Assembly: GCF_000829695.1 (NCBI RefSeq)
Contig: NZ_BBNN01000032.1
Location: 62,001-126,000, forward strand
Source of the DNA: Streptomyces sp. NBRC 110035
GTDB lineage: Bacteria > Actinomycetota > Actinomycetes > Streptomycetales > Streptomycetaceae
Direction: 5' to 3'
DNA: 64,000 nt
Positions 15,294 through 23,817 of this stretch are shown piece by piece; positions within the stretch are counted from its first letter, which is position 1, and each line of letters starts with the position of its first letter. The notes under the pieces were generated by a model. It saw only the letters and a list, made by a program, of their open reading frames with translations, did not search any database and was not told the DNA's origin. A program made the translations under genes and the position numbers.

Positions 15294-16310
15294 TTACCGG
15301 GTGTACTGGGTGAGGGGCCCGGCGGCGGTGGCGGTGGTGCCGGCGTTGCCGGTGGGGCGGGGCTGGAGGCCGTCCCAGAAGTCGGCAAGGGCTTGCGCGG
15401 TCGGCCCGGGCCGGTCGACGGCGGGGGAGTGCTCGGCCCCGGCGACGACCGTGCGGTGCGCGTTCAGGCGTACGGCCATGACGTCGAGGTCCGGTACCGG
15501 CCAGGTGTCGTCGTGCGCCCCCGACAGCACGTGGAACGGCAGCGGTACGGCGGCGAGTTCGGTGACCAGGTCCGGCTCCACGCACAACTGCCTTCCCGTG
15601 GCAAGTAGTTGAGCTGGGCTGGTGCCCAGCCAGCGGCGGCGCAGATGCTCCTGGCCGCCGATCCCGCGCGCGGGCCCGCCGACCTCCTCCGGCGGGCCCA
15701 GGGCCAGGACCGCCTCCCAGCACTCCGCCATCGTCATGCGGGAGAGCGCGTCCCGCAGCAGCTTCACGCGCTGCTCCTGGGAGACCGAGATCCGGGCGGG
15801 ACCGGACGAGACCAGAGTGAGCGAACGGAAAGGGGAGTGGTCCTCGAGCACCGCGGCGCGGGCGATCTGGCCGCCGAGCGAGTGCCCGACCAGATGCAGC
15901 GGTACGTCCGCTCCGTGCGGAGCGCGGAGCGCCTCCGCCTGCGCGAGCACGTCCCGCGCCAGCTCCGCCCGCGCGTACGCGGACTCGTCGTCCAGGGGCC
16001 CGTCCGACTCGTACTGGCCCCGCCCGTCCACGGCGACACTGCGGTACCCGCGGGCGGTGAGCGGCCCGTGCACCAGGGTGAAATCCTCCTTGCTCCCCGT
16101 GAGCCCGGGCAGCGACAGCACGACCCCCTTCGGCTCGACCCCGCCGTCCGGCGGCACGTCGACGACGGCGAACTCCCCACGGGCGGTGCGGAGCCGGTAC
16201 GCCCGAGCGCCGGCCGGCAGCTCGGAGAAGGGAGAGGGGGCAGGGGAAGCGGAAGCGGAAGCGGAAGGGCAAGGAGAAGCAGGGGGAACGGGGGAGGGGT
16301 GGCTGGTCAC
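15294..16310 (-). CDS. Alpha/beta hydrolase
   Basis: A 338-aa alpha/beta-hydrolase fold protein. The oxyanion-loop region is LSLPGLTGSKEDF, the nucleophile elbow is GHSLGGQ, and the acid and base are probably Asp in SGAHDDTWPV and His in AGAEHSPAV. There is no signal peptide; the Ser/Ala/Pro-rich N-terminus (an SASASAS run) looks disordered. The substrate cannot be inferred. The GTG at 16310 is preferred since TACCCT lies 6 nt upstream, the leaderless arrangement seen repeatedly in this window. It ends 23 nt from the convergent NYN gene. Confidence 0.85.
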   Translation of the reverse strand: MTSHPSPVPPASPCPSASASASPAPSPFSELPAGARAYRLRTARGEFAVVDVPPDGGVEPKGVVLSLPGLTGSKEDFTLVHGPLTARGYRSVAVDGRGQYESDGPLDDESAYARAELARDVLAQAEALRAPHGADVPLHLVGHSLGGQIARAAVLEDHSPFRSLTLVSSGPARISVSQEQRVKLLRDALSRMTMAECWEAVLALGPPEEVGGPARGIGGQEHLRRRWLGTSPAQLLATGRQLCVEPDLVTELAAVPLPFHVLSGAHDDTWPVPDLDVMAVRLNAHRTVVAGAEHSPAVDRPGPTAQALADFWDGLQPRPTGNAGTTATAAGPLTQYTR

Positions 16311-16316
16311 GGGGTG

Positions 16317-16322
16317 AGGGTA
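16317..16322 (-). promoter_or_regulatory. Candidate -10 (TACCCT) for leaderless hydrolase mRNA
   Basis: TACCCT, 6 nt, then GTG 16310; no ribosome site. Confidence 0.4.
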
Positions 16323-16360
16323 GCGGGCACCGGGGTGTGAGCGGGGTGCCGGGTGACGCC

Positions 16361-16396
16361 GACGGCCCGGCCCCACAGGTGCGGGACCGGGCCGTC
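16361..16396 (-). terminator. Terminator of the DEAD-box helicase gene
   Basis: GACGGCCCGG pairs with CCGGGCCGTC (10 bp), 22 bp past the helicase stop codon. Confidence 0.6.
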
Positions 16397-16417
16397 GGAC
16401 GGCGCCTCTGGTGCGCG

Positions 16418-18982
16418 TCAGACCTCCGTGGGCTCCGCGGGAGCCGTCGCGGCGGCCTTGCGGGCGCGGCGGACCCGGGGCTTGGCCTCGGCCGTCTCCG
16501 GCTCGGCCTCGGACGCGGCCTGTGCCGGGATGTCGGCGGTGCCCGCGGTGGTGGCCTTGCGGGCGCGGCGGACCCGGGGCTTGGCCTCGGCGGTCTCGAC
16601 AGCCCCAGCGGTGTCGACGGTCTTGGCGGCAGCCGTCTTCCGGGTGCGCTTGGGCTTCGCCTCGGCCGTGTCGACCGCCGCGGTCTCCGGCATGGCCTCC
16701 GCCTGCTGCGTGGTGGCGGCCGCCTTGCGGGTGCGGCGGGCCCGGGGCTTGGCCTCGGTGGCCTCGGCCGGGTCCACGGTCGTCTCCGCCGTCGCCGTGG
16801 CCTTGCGGGTGCGCCGGGGCTTGGTCGCCACGGCTGCCTCCGGCTCGGCCTCGGACGCGGCCTGGGCCGGAATGCCGGCCGCGGTCGTGGTGGCCTCGGC
16901 CGTCGCGGTGGCCTTGCGGGTGCGGCGGCGGGGCTTGGCCTCCGTGCCTTCGGCGGTGTCGAGCACGGCCTCGGCCGCGACGGCCTCGGGGGCCCCGGCC
17001 ACGCTCTTGCGGGTGCGGCGCGGCTTGGTCTCCGCCGGCTCCGGGGCGGACGCGGCGGTCGCCTCGGCCGTGTCCACCACTGCCTCGGCAGCCGAAGGCA
17101 CAGTCGCGGCCGCGGACTTGCGGGTCCGGCGGCGGAGCGGCTCGGCGGCGGGGGCCTCGGGCTCGTCGGTCACCGGGGTCGCTGCGGTCGTGGCGGCGTT
17201 TTCGGCCGACGGGGCGACGGCGGCCGTCACCGCCGTGTCGGCCGCGGTGTCGGCCGCGGTGTCGACGGCTGCCGTCTCCGCGGACCTGCGGGTCCGGCGG
17301 CGGCGCGGCTTCGACGGGGTCTCGTCCGACGGGCCCCCGAGGACTTCCGGGGCCTTTGGGGCGTGCCCGGTCGTGCCCTCCGCCGTCGCGACAGCGGCCT
17401 CGGCGGACTCGGCCGCGGTCACCGGAACCGTGGCCGCCTCGGCCGCGGCCCCACCGCGCATACGGCGACGGCGACGCGGAGCGCGGGAAGCCGTGCCGGC
17501 CTCCGCCTCACCCGTGATCCCACCGCTGCCCTCGACGGCCGGGGCCGCCGGCTGCTGCGCCGACTCGCTCAGCGGTGTACCGCCACGCGTGCGGCGACGG
17601 CGGCGTGGCGTACGGGCCGGACGCTCGTGATCGGCCGACCGGGAGTCACCCCGGTCGCCCCGCTCGCCCCGGTCGCCGCGGCCGCCCCGGCCACGGCCGC
17701 CCATCTCGCCCAGGTCCTCCAGCTCCTCCGCGTCGAGCCCGGCGCGGACGCGCTCCGAACGCGGCAGCACACCCTTCGTGCCCTCGGGGATGCCGAGGTC
17801 GGTGAACAGGTGCGGGGAGGTGGAGTACGTCTCCGGCGGGTTGCCGAAGCCCAGGTCCAGCGCCTTGTTGATCAGCTGCCAGCGCGGGATGTCGTCCCAG
17901 TCGACCAGCGTGATCGCCGTACCCTTCGCCCCCGCGCGGCCGGTACGGCCGATGCGGTGCAGGTACGTCTTCTCGTCCTCGGGCGACTGGTAGTTGATGA
18001 CGTGCGTGACGCCTTCCACGTCGATGCCGCGGGCGGCGACGTCGGTGCAGACGAGGACGTCCACCTTGCCGTTGCGGAACGCGCGCAGCGCCTGCTCGCG
18101 GGCACCCTGGCCGAGGTCGCCGTGGACCGCGCCGGAGGCGAAGCCGCGCTGCTTGAGCTGGTCGGCGAGATCGGCGGCGGTGCGCTTCGTACGGCAGAAG
18201 ACCATGACCAGGCCCCTGCTGTCCGCCTGGAGTATCCGCGCGACCATCTCGGGCTTGTCCATGTTGTGCGCGCGGTAGATGAACTGCGTGGTGTTCGCGA
18301 CCGTCGCGCCCTCGTCGTCCGGCGCGGTGGCGCGGATGTGCGTGGGCTGCGACATGTAGCGGCGGGCCAGTCCGATGACCGCGCCCGGCATCGTCGCCGA
18401 GAACAGCATGGTCTGGCGGCGGACCGGAAGCAGGTTGATGATCTTCTCGACGTCGGGCAGGAAGCCCAGGTCCAGCATCTCGTCGGCCTCGTCGAGGACG
18501 AGTGCCCTGACGTCCTTCAGGTTCAGCTTCTTCTGCCCGGCCAGGTCGAGCAGCCGGCCCGGGGTGCCGACGATCACGTCGACGCCCTTCTTCAGGGCCT
18601 CGACCTGCGGCTCGTAGGCCCGTCCGCCGTAGATCGCGGTGACGCGCACATTGCGCACCTTGCCGGCGGTCAGCAGGTCGTTGGTGACCTGCGTGCACAG
18701 CTCACGGGTCGGGACGACGACGAGTGCCTGCGGCGTGTCGGTGAGGTCCTCGGGCTTCGCGCGGCCCGCCTCCACGTCCGCGGGGACGGTCACGCGCTCG
18801 AGGAGCGGAAGACCGAAGCCCAGCGTCTTGCCGGTACCGGTCTTGGCCTGGCCGATGACGTCCGACCCCGACAGGGCCACGGGGAGCGTCATCTCCTGGA
18901 TGGGGAAGGGGGTGATGATGCCGACGGCTTCAAGGGCTTCGGCGGTCTCGGGGAGAATCCCGAGCTCTCGGAACGTAGTCAG
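16418..18982 (-). CDS. DEAD-box RNA helicase with long repetitive basic C-terminal tail
   Basis: An 854-aa protein. The helicase core (1-about 420) has the Q motif (PFPIQ), Walker A AKTGTGKT (46-53), PTRELC, TPGR, DEAD (164-167), SAT and HRIGRTGR. The core unwinds short RNA duplexes in ribosome assembly or mRNA decay. The tail (about 425-854) begins with an RGG-like stretch (GRGRGGRGDRG). It then shows about eleven basic patches of the type KPRRRTRK or AKPRVRRARK spaced by 20-50 Ala/Val/Thr/Glu-rich residues, probably a disordered RNA-binding arm. ATG 18892 would remove the Q motif. The frame extends to CTG 18982 (LTTFRELGILPETAEAL) with GAGG 7 nt upstream and no ATG/GTG/TTG nearby, so CTG is the likely start. 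It is the rhlE neighbour of mycobacterial synteny. Confidence 0.92.
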   Translation of the reverse strand: MTTFRELGILPETAEALEAVGIITPFPIQEMTLPVALSGSDVIGQAKTGTGKTLGFGLPLLERVTVPADVEAGRAKPEDLTDTPQALVVVPTRELCTQVTNDLLTAGKVRNVRVTAIYGGRAYEPQVEALKKGVDVIVGTPGRLLDLAGQKKLNLKDVRALVLDEADEMLDLGFLPDVEKIINLLPVRRQTMLFSATMPGAVIGLARRYMSQPTHIRATAPDDEGATVANTTQFIYRAHNMDKPEMVARILQADSRGLVMVFCRTKRTAADLADQLKQRGFASGAVHGDLGQGAREQALRAFRNGKVDVLVCTDVAARGIDVEGVTHVINYQSPEDEKTYLHRIGRTGRAGAKGTAITLVDWDDIPRWQLINKALDLGFGNPPETYSTSPHLFTDLGIPEGTKGVLPRSERVRAGLDAEELEDLGEMGGRGRGGRGDRGERGDRGDSRSADHERPARTPRRRRRTRGGTPLSESAQQPAAPAVEGSGGITGEAEAGTASRAPRRRRRMRGGAAAEAATVPVTAAESAEAAVATAEGTTGHAPKAPEVLGGPSDETPSKPRRRRTRRSAETAAVDTAADTAADTAVTAAVAPSAENAATTAATPVTDEPEAPAAEPLRRRTRKSAAATVPSAAEAVVDTAEATAASAPEPAETKPRRTRKSVAGAPEAVAAEAVLDTAEGTEAKPRRRTRKATATAEATTTAAGIPAQAASEAEPEAAVATKPRRTRKATATAETTVDPAEATEAKPRARRTRKAAATTQQAEAMPETAAVDTAEAKPKRTRKTAAAKTVDTAGAVETAEAKPRVRRARKATTAGTADIPAQAASEAEPETAEAKPRVRRARKAAATAPAEPTEV

Positions 18983-19367
18983 GGTGCTGCCTCTTCTGTG
19001 TGCGCGGTGCGAGGCGAGCGCGGGGGTCGTCTATGGACCGTGCCGGGGACGTCGGCTGCCTTACGGGGATGCCGTAGGGCACGGGACCACTGCCGACGCT
19101 CTAGCGCTCGTACCGCTGAGGGTCCCTCCGATCGTCGTACGCAATGTGCCGTACGGTCAGGGAGAGCGGTCGGGGCGGAGCCGATCGGGCCTCCGACCGG
19201 GCATCCTCATACAAGCGCCCTGTCGACTACGTCAGAGTATTCGGCAGGCGCATTACCACCATACCCCGAATTCGCGCACACGCCATGGCCGATGTGGCCA
19301 CGTACTCGTCGTCACACGTGCTGACCAGCACCTTACGGCTCGCGACAAGCGGGCTATTGTGCGGATT
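18983..19367. other. Divergent promoter region, helicase and ferritin-like gene
   Basis: No gene is seen in this 385-bp gap. It is less GC-rich than the surroundings (e.g. TCAGAGTATTCGGC, GCATTACCACCATACCCCGAATT). It must hold the helicase promoter and a long helicase leader, and on the plus side TTACGG (19333-19338), 16 bp, TATTGT (19355-19360) for the ferritin-like gene. Confidence 0.5.
19355..19360 (+). promoter_or_regulatory. Promoter -10 (TATTGT) of leaderless ferritin-like gene
   Basis: TTACGG-16-TATTGT with ATG 7 nt downstream and no Shine-Dalgarno. Confidence 0.45.
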
Positions 19368-20123
19368 ATGACGAGCTCTGACATGCCCGACCGCGCCGAG
19401 GACACCCCCGAGACCCCCGCCGCGCCGACCGGCGTCGCCGCCATGGACTGGGCGGCCGCCTCCGCCGACCCGCAGTACCGTGCCGCCATCGTGGACCTGC
19501 TCGGCGCGCTCGCGTACGGGGAGCTGGCGGCGTTCGAGCGGCTCGCGGACGACGCCAAACTGGCGCCCACGCTGGAGGACAAGGCGGAGCTGGCGAAGAT
19601 GGCGTCGGCCGAGTTCCACCACTTCGAGCGGCTGCGCGACCGGCTGGCCGGGATCGGCCAGGAGCCGACCGCCGCGATGGAGCCGTTCGTGGCCGCGTAC
19701 GAGGGCTTCCACAAGCAGACGGCGCCCTCCGACTGGCTCGAGGGTCTTGTCAAGGCCTACGTCGGCGACTCGATCGCCAGCGACTTCTACCGGGAGGTCG
19801 CGGCCCGGCTGGACTCCGACACCCGCGCGCTGGTGCTGGGCGTGCTCGACGACACCGGGCACGGCGGGTTCGCCGTGGAGAAGGTGCGCGCGGCGATCGA
19901 CGCGGACCCGCGCGTGGGCGGGCGGCTCGCACTGTGGGCGCGGCGGCTGATGGGTGAGGCGCTGTCCCAGTCGCAGAGGGTCGTGGCCGACCGGGACGCC
20001 CTGTCGACGATGCTCGTCGGCGGTGTTGCGGACGGCTTCGACCTCGCCGAGGTGGGCCGGATGTTCTCCCGGATCACCGAGGCCCACACCAAGCGGATGG
20101 CGGCCCTGGGCCTGGCGGCCTGA
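19368..20123 (+). CDS. Ferritin-like fold protein (MiaE-like)
   Basis: A 251-aa, nearly all-helical protein with a ferritin-like di-iron arrangement: Glu in YGELAAFERL, an ExxH in SAEFHHFERL, and later helices around DSIASDFYREV and LDDTGHGGFAVE that could supply the remaining ligands. This matches the group annotated as MiaE-like or ferritin-like (Rv3210c type in mycobacteria). Whether it hydroxylates tRNA is unproven. The N-terminus is acidic and Pro-rich. ATG 19368 follows a promoter that predicts a leaderless message. It is divergent from the helicase, as in mycobacteria, and followed by repeat element copy B. Confidence 0.85.
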   Translation: MTSSDMPDRAEDTPETPAAPTGVAAMDWAAASADPQYRAAIVDLLGALAYGELAAFERLADDAKLAPTLEDKAELAKMASAEFHHFERLRDRLAGIGQEPTAAMEPFVAAYEGFHKQTAPSDWLEGLVKAYVGDSIASDFYREVAARLDSDTRALVLGVLDDTGHGGFAVEKVRAAIDADPRVGGRLALWARRLMGEALSQSQRVVADRDALSTMLVGGVADGFDLAEVGRMFSRITEAHTKRMAALGLAA

Positions 20124-20170
20124 GAGCCGCCGGGCCTCGCAGGGCTCTGCCCGGCTCCGCAGGGCTCTGG

Positions 20171-20385
20171 GGGGCTGTGGCGAAAGGGGCGTCTGCCGCG
20201 CGATGCCCGGCAGGCACTCCTGCCGCACCGCCCGGAAACCCGGGTACGCCCGCTTGGTACGAGGGCTTCCGGGCGGCACGCCGGGAGTACGCGCCCCCAG
20301 GCTCTCGGCTTGGCTCGAGCGGGGAACCCCCATGACGCAGTGCGGTCGTCCTCCGGGCGACGACGTCACTTTCGCCACAGGCCCC
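20171..20385. repeat. MITE-like element, copy B
   Basis: About 215 bp. The ends are inverted repeats: left GGGGCTGTGGCGAAAGGGGC and right ...GTCACTTTCGCCACAGGCCCC, matching over about 20 bp with few changes. The middle holds a long hairpin (CGCCCGGAAACCCGGGTAC against GTACGAGGGCTTCCGGGCG). Alignment by eye with copy A (1921-2159) shows long identical blocks, e.g. GTACGAGGGCTTCCGGGCGG and CACGCCGGGAG, and the same order of parts. It starts 47 bp after the stop of the ferritin-like gene and ends 39 bp before the opposing gene's stop. Confidence 0.75.
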
Positions 20386-20424
20386 GGGGCGGCCGGTGCC
20401 GGCGGGGCCGGTTCCGGCGGCCGG

Positions 20425-20694
20425 TCAGGCGGTCGCCGACCGGCCGCGGAGTCTGCCCGAGGGGCGCAGCAGCAGCGACAGCGACGCCACGGAGACGATC
20501 GCCGCCCCGAACAGAACCGTCAGCAGGCGGCCCGCGTCCAGCGCGCTGTGTGTGAGGAACGCGCCGAACAGGGCCCCGGCCACACCGGTCGACAGGACCA
20601 GGGTGCGGGCGGGGAGGCGGTGCGGCAGGCGGCGCGTGGCCGCCCATGCCAGAGCCAGGCCGAGGATCGCTGAACTGAGCGCTTCCAAGAGCAT
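20425..20694 (-). CDS. Small integral membrane protein, 89 aa
   Basis: An 89-aa protein with three predicted membrane helices (about 4-20, 30-48, 54-74; e.g. LSSAILGLALAWAA and LLTVLFGAAIVSVASLSLLL) and a basic C-terminus. No motif that I recognise. ATG 20694 has GGGAGGG about 9 nt upstream. The upstream TTGGAT-15-TAGGAC pattern could be its promoter. Its 3' end faces the MITE-like element. Confidence 0.7.
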   Translation of the reverse strand: MLLEALSSAILGLALAWAATRRLPHRLPARTLVLSTGVAGALFGAFLTHSALDAGRLLTVLFGAAIVSVASLSLLLRPSGRLRGRSATA

Positions 20695-21049
20695 GTCGGG
20701 GTCCCTCCCACATGGCCGGCCTGCTCGCATCGGTCGTAACCCGTCCTACCCCTGACCTGCGGAATCCAATCCTTCCCTGTAAGGGACCTGTGCGCCGTCC
20801 GTGAGGAGCGGACACGGTGGTGGGCGGCAGGGGGAAACGACGGGGTGCGCAGGGAACGACACAGGGGAGAAGCCGAACGGAGCAGACGCGGAGAGAAGGG
20901 CCGGAGGTGTCGGGGCGCAGAGGCTCGGCGCGCGGAGCGGAGCGCCGGGTATGCGAGAGGTACGGGGCGCGGACACGGAAGGGTCCGGCGGCTCGAGGTG
21001 CCGAGCCGCCGGACCCTTCCGTGCCTGCCGGTGTTCCGCCGGCCGCCGC
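20695..21049. other. Intergenic region with purine-rich stretch and terminator
   Basis: No gene is seen in 355 bp. About 20800-20970 is strongly G/A-rich on the plus strand (GGCAGGGGGAAACGACGGGG, GGAGAGAAGGGCCGGAGG). A perfect 21-bp stem (20974-21023) ends the DUF3107 transcript. The left side holds a possible promoter for the small membrane gene. Confidence 0.5.
20974..21023 (-). terminator. Perfect 21-bp stem terminator of the DUF3107 gene
   Basis: CACGGAAGGGTCCGGCGGCT... pairs perfectly over 21 bp with its inverted copy across an 8-nt loop, 26 bp after the stop codon. Confidence 0.75.
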
Positions 21050-21277
21050 CTACAGCGCGCCGAAGCCCACCTTGCGCGGGGCCGGCTCGCCGATCTCGAC
21101 GTAGGCGAGACGGTCGGCCGGGACCAGGATCTTGCGGCCGTGCTCGTCCACGAGGCTCAGCAGCTGAGACTTCCCGGCCAGCGCCTCGGCCACCACGCGC
21201 TCGACCTCCTCGGCGCTCTGACCGCTCTCCAGAACGATCTCGCGGGGCGCGTGCTGCACGCCGATCTTGACCTCCAC
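21050..21277 (-). CDS. DUF3107 family protein
   Basis: A 75-aa protein (VEVKIGVQHAPREIVLESGQ...RLAYVEIGEPAPRKVGFGAL), matching the actinobacterial DUF3107 family whose mycobacterial member is Rv3208A (TB9.4). It is a small soluble alpha/beta protein of unknown function; the spacing of QSAEEVERVVAEAL suggests one helix over a sheet. GTG 21277 is used: GGAGGG lies 9 nt upstream, and the 19 upstream codons belong to the leader. It lies 168 nt downstream of the TetR gene on the same strand, the same order as in mycobacteria. Confidence 0.9.
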   Translation of the reverse strand: MEVKIGVQHAPREIVLESGQSAEEVERVVAEALAGKSQLLSLVDEHGRKILVPADRLAYVEIGEPAPRKVGFGAL

Positions 21278-21445
21278 GGCTATGTCCCTCCGACGGTCAG
21301 TGAAGTGCGCGACCTTCCGCGCCGTACCCAGCACACATTAGCCCGGTGAGGGGATGTGCACGCTCAGCCCCCGCAACGCCAGGAGCGAACAGCGGACGGG
21401 AACAAACGGCCGTCTCCGCCCGCCGGCCTCCGCGGCCCGGTGCTG

Positions 21446-22090
21446 TCAGAACTGCTGCTCGCTGCCGTGCAGCGGGAATCCGGCGATGCCCCGCCAGGCC
21501 AGCGAGGTCAGCAGCTGGACCGCCTGGTCGCGCGGCACGCTGCGGTCGCTGTGCAGCCAGGACCGTGCGACCACCTGGGCCAGACCGCCCAGCCCCGAGG
21601 CGAGCAGCATCGACTCCTGGCGCGACAGCCCGGTGTCCTCGGCGATGACGTCGCAGATCGCCTCGGCGCAGTCGTTGGTGACCCGGTCGACGCGCTCGCG
21701 CACCGCGGGCTCGTTCGTCAGGTCCGACTCGAAGACCAGGCGGAAGGCACCGCCGTCGTCCTCGACGTACGCGAAGTAGGCGTCCATGGTCGCCCGTACG
21801 CGCTGCTTGTTGTCGTGCGTCGACGCGAGCGCGTGACGCACCGACTGGATCAGCGACTCGCAGTGCTGGTCCAGCAGCGCCAGATACAGGTCGAGCTTGC
21901 CCGGGAAGTGCTGGTAGAGCACCGGTTTGCTGACGCCCGCACGCTCGGCGATGTCGTCCATCGCCGCCGCGTGGTACCCCTGCGCGACGAACACTTCCTG
22001 GGCGGCGCCCAGCAGCTGGTTCCGTCGGGCACGGCGCGGCAGGCGTGTGCCCCTCGGGCGCACGGTCTCTGTCTGCTCGATGGCTGTCAC
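21446..22090 (-). CDS. TetR-family transcriptional regulator
   Basis: A 214-aa protein. The N-terminal helix-turn-helix is classic for TetR (RNQLLGAAQEVFVAQGYHAAAMDDIAERAGVSKPVLYQHFPGK region, about 24-66). The C-terminal ligand domain resembles the TetR_C group found next to DUF3107 in actinobacteria. The ligand is unknown. GTG 22090 is chosen because GGGAGG sits 6 nt upstream; the ATG 12 nt earlier would place the ribosome site inside the gene. A short palindrome CGGTAACCG (22146-22154) upstream may be its own operator. Confidence 0.9.
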   Translation of the reverse strand: MTAIEQTETVRPRGTRLPRRARRNQLLGAAQEVFVAQGYHAAAMDDIAERAGVSKPVLYQHFPGKLDLYLALLDQHCESLIQSVRHALASTHDNKQRVRATMDAYFAYVEDDGGAFRLVFESDLTNEPAVRERVDRVTNDCAEAICDVIAEDTGLSRQESMLLASGLGGLAQVVARSWLHSDRSVPRDQAVQLLTSLAWRGIAGFPLHGSEQQF

Positions 22091-22145
22091 GCCGCCTCCC
22101 ATTGTCGTCCACATGCGGTGTGAGCCGCGCCGTCATCGTACTTTT

Positions 22146-22154
22146 CGGTAACCG
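22146..22154. promoter_or_regulatory. Possible TetR operator (CGGTAACCG)
   Basis: An odd palindrome in an AT-rich patch (TACTTTTCGGTAACCG) 56 bp upstream of the tetR start. Confidence 0.3.
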
Positions 22155-22276
22155 TGCTGTGCGCGGTGAGAGCGCAGAATTTCACGCACCGGACGACGCC
22201 GAAAGCCGTACGGACGGTTTCAAAAGCTGTCAGAGAGGGCACGGCGAGGCCTCGCCTCCGTGTGGAGCTCTCTCCT

Positions 22277-22299
22277 GGAGGCGGCCTTCGGCGGCCTCC
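22277..22299 (-). terminator. Hairpin after the 75-aa acidic gene
   Basis: GGAGGCGGCC TTCG GGCGGCCTCC: ten-bp stem with one mismatch, 10 bp past the stop. Confidence 0.45.
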
Positions 22300-22308
22300 C
22301 CGGCTCTC

Positions 22309-22536
22309 TCATCGGTAGTCGTCCTCGTCGAGGGAGACGACCCTGGCCTGCTCGGCGAGGTCCGCCTCATTGGCGCGGTCGATGTCGGCGCCGGTCAGCG
22401 GCTCGTCACGGTCCGGGGTGAGGTCCGCGTGCTGCTCGGCCGTGTCGGCCTCCGGCGCCTCGACGCCGTACTCCAGGTGTTCGCGGGCGTCGTCGGCTTC
22501 CTCGAACGTCTCGGGCTCGGTGGGGTCTGATGCCAT
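22309..22536 (-). CDS. Small acidic protein, 75 aa, unknown
   Basis: A 75-aa, strongly acidic protein (MASDPTEPETFEEADDAREH... ending VVSLDEDDYR) with few hydrophobic residues, probably largely disordered. ATG 22536 is preceded by AGGAAGG at a good distance. No family is recognised. It is divergently placed from the hydrolase gene at 22736, with about 200 bp between the starts. Confidence 0.7.
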   Translation of the reverse strand: MASDPTEPETFEEADDAREHLEYGVEAPEADTAEQHADLTPDRDEPLTGADIDRANEADLAEQARVVSLDEDDYR

Positions 22537-22723
22537 GGCTGGGCTTCCTTCCTGTGGCCCCCGCCCGGTGCGGGGGGCCACATACGGGTGCCCTCGGTTC
22601 GAGCCCGGGAGACACCCGATCCGGGCGCCGTACGGTCCGCGACCGGAGCGTGACGCCGTGTGCACGCGGCGGGGGCGGCGGTCCTGTGATCGTCGACACA
22701 TGAACCCCGGCGTGATCGTCTCG

Positions 22724-22729
22724 TAACAT
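22724..22729 (+). promoter_or_regulatory. Candidate -10 (TAACAT) for leaderless hydrolase mRNA
   Basis: TAACAT, 6 nt, then ATG 22736. Confidence 0.45.
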
Positions 22730-22735
22730 TGCCGC

Positions 22736-23809
22736 ATGTCTTCGACCGACCTGCCGTCCGTGCCGCCCGCGACCGTTCTTTCCGAAGCGGCCGCCGTGAG
22801 GGTCGCCGAGGGCGAGCGGCTCAGGTCGGTCCAACTTCCGGGCGTCACCCTGTCCGTGCGGTCGAGGCCGCCCGTGCGAGAAGGGCTCCCGCCCGCACTC
22901 CACATCCACGGGCTCGGGGGGTCGTCGCAGAACTGGTCGACGCTGATGCCCCTTTTGGACGACGCCGTCCACAGCGAGGCCGTCGACCTTCCGGGCTTCG
23001 GCGACTCGCCGCCCCCGGACGACGGCAACTACTCGATCTCGGCGCACGCCCGCGCGGTGATCCGTTATCTCGACACGGCCGGGCGCGGCCCCGTGCACCT
23101 CCTGGGCAATTCGCTCGGCGGCGCGGTCGCCACCCGTGTCGCCGCCGTACGCCCCGACCTGGTCCGGACGCTCACGCTCGTGTCACCGGCCCTTCCCGAA
23201 CTGCGTGTGCAGCGCACCGCCGTGCCGACGGGACTGCTGGCGGTGCCCGGGGTGGCCCCGCTGTTCACCCGGATCACCCGGGGGTGGACCGCGGAACAGC
23301 GCGTCCGCGGGGTCGTGGCGCTCTGCTACGGGGACCCCGGGCAGGTGACGCCGGAGGCGTTCCGCCACGCCGTGCAGGAGATGGAGCGACGGCTGCGGCT
23401 GCCGTACTTCTGGGACGCCATGGCCCGCTCCGCGCGGGGGCTCGTCAACGCCTACACCCTCGGCGGCCAGCACGGGCTGTGGCGCCAGGCCGAGCGGGTG
23501 CTCGCGCCGACCCTGCTGCTGTACGGCGGACGGGACCGGCTCGTCGGCTTCCGGATGGCCGGGCGAGCGGCCCGCGCGTTCCGCGACTCCAGGCTGGTCA
23601 CCCTGCCCGACGCGGGACATGTGGCGATGATGGAATACCCCGAGGCGGTGGCCGCCGCGTTCCGCGAACTCCTCGCGGATGCAACGGATTCGACGCCGGA
23701 GGGGGATACTTTGGAGCCGGGCGCGAAAGGCGCCCCGGGCTCGGCCGCCGGTATCGCCGCGGACGGGACCGCCGACGGCGGGCCAACCGCCGACAACCTG
23801 AGGGGCTGA
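22736..23809 (+). CDS. Alpha/beta hydrolase
   Basis: A 357-aa protein of the alpha/beta-hydrolase fold. HIHGLGGSSQNW is the oxyanion loop, GNSLGGAVA the nucleophile elbow, YGGRDRLV carries the likely Asp and PDAGHVAMMEYP the His. The HGLGGS...W and DLPGFG pattern resembles C-C bond hydrolases and haloperoxidase-like esterases. The C-terminal 45 residues are a disordered Gly/Ala/Asp tail. The likely leaderless ATG at 22736 is followed 8 nt after its stop by the DUF3152 gene, so the two are probably co-transcribed. Confidence 0.88.
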   Translation: MSSTDLPSVPPATVLSEAAAVRVAEGERLRSVQLPGVTLSVRSRPPVREGLPPALHIHGLGGSSQNWSTLMPLLDDAVHSEAVDLPGFGDSPPPDDGNYSISAHARAVIRYLDTAGRGPVHLLGNSLGGAVATRVAAVRPDLVRTLTLVSPALPELRVQRTAVPTGLLAVPGVAPLFTRITRGWTAEQRVRGVVALCYGDPGQVTPEAFRHAVQEMERRLRLPYFWDAMARSARGLVNAYTLGGQHGLWRQAERVLAPTLLLYGGRDRLVGFRMAGRAARAFRDSRLVTLPDAGHVAMMEYPEAVAAAFRELLADATDSTPEGDTLEPGAKGAPGSAAGIAADGTADGGPTADNLRG

Positions 23810-23817
23810 GGCGCGAC

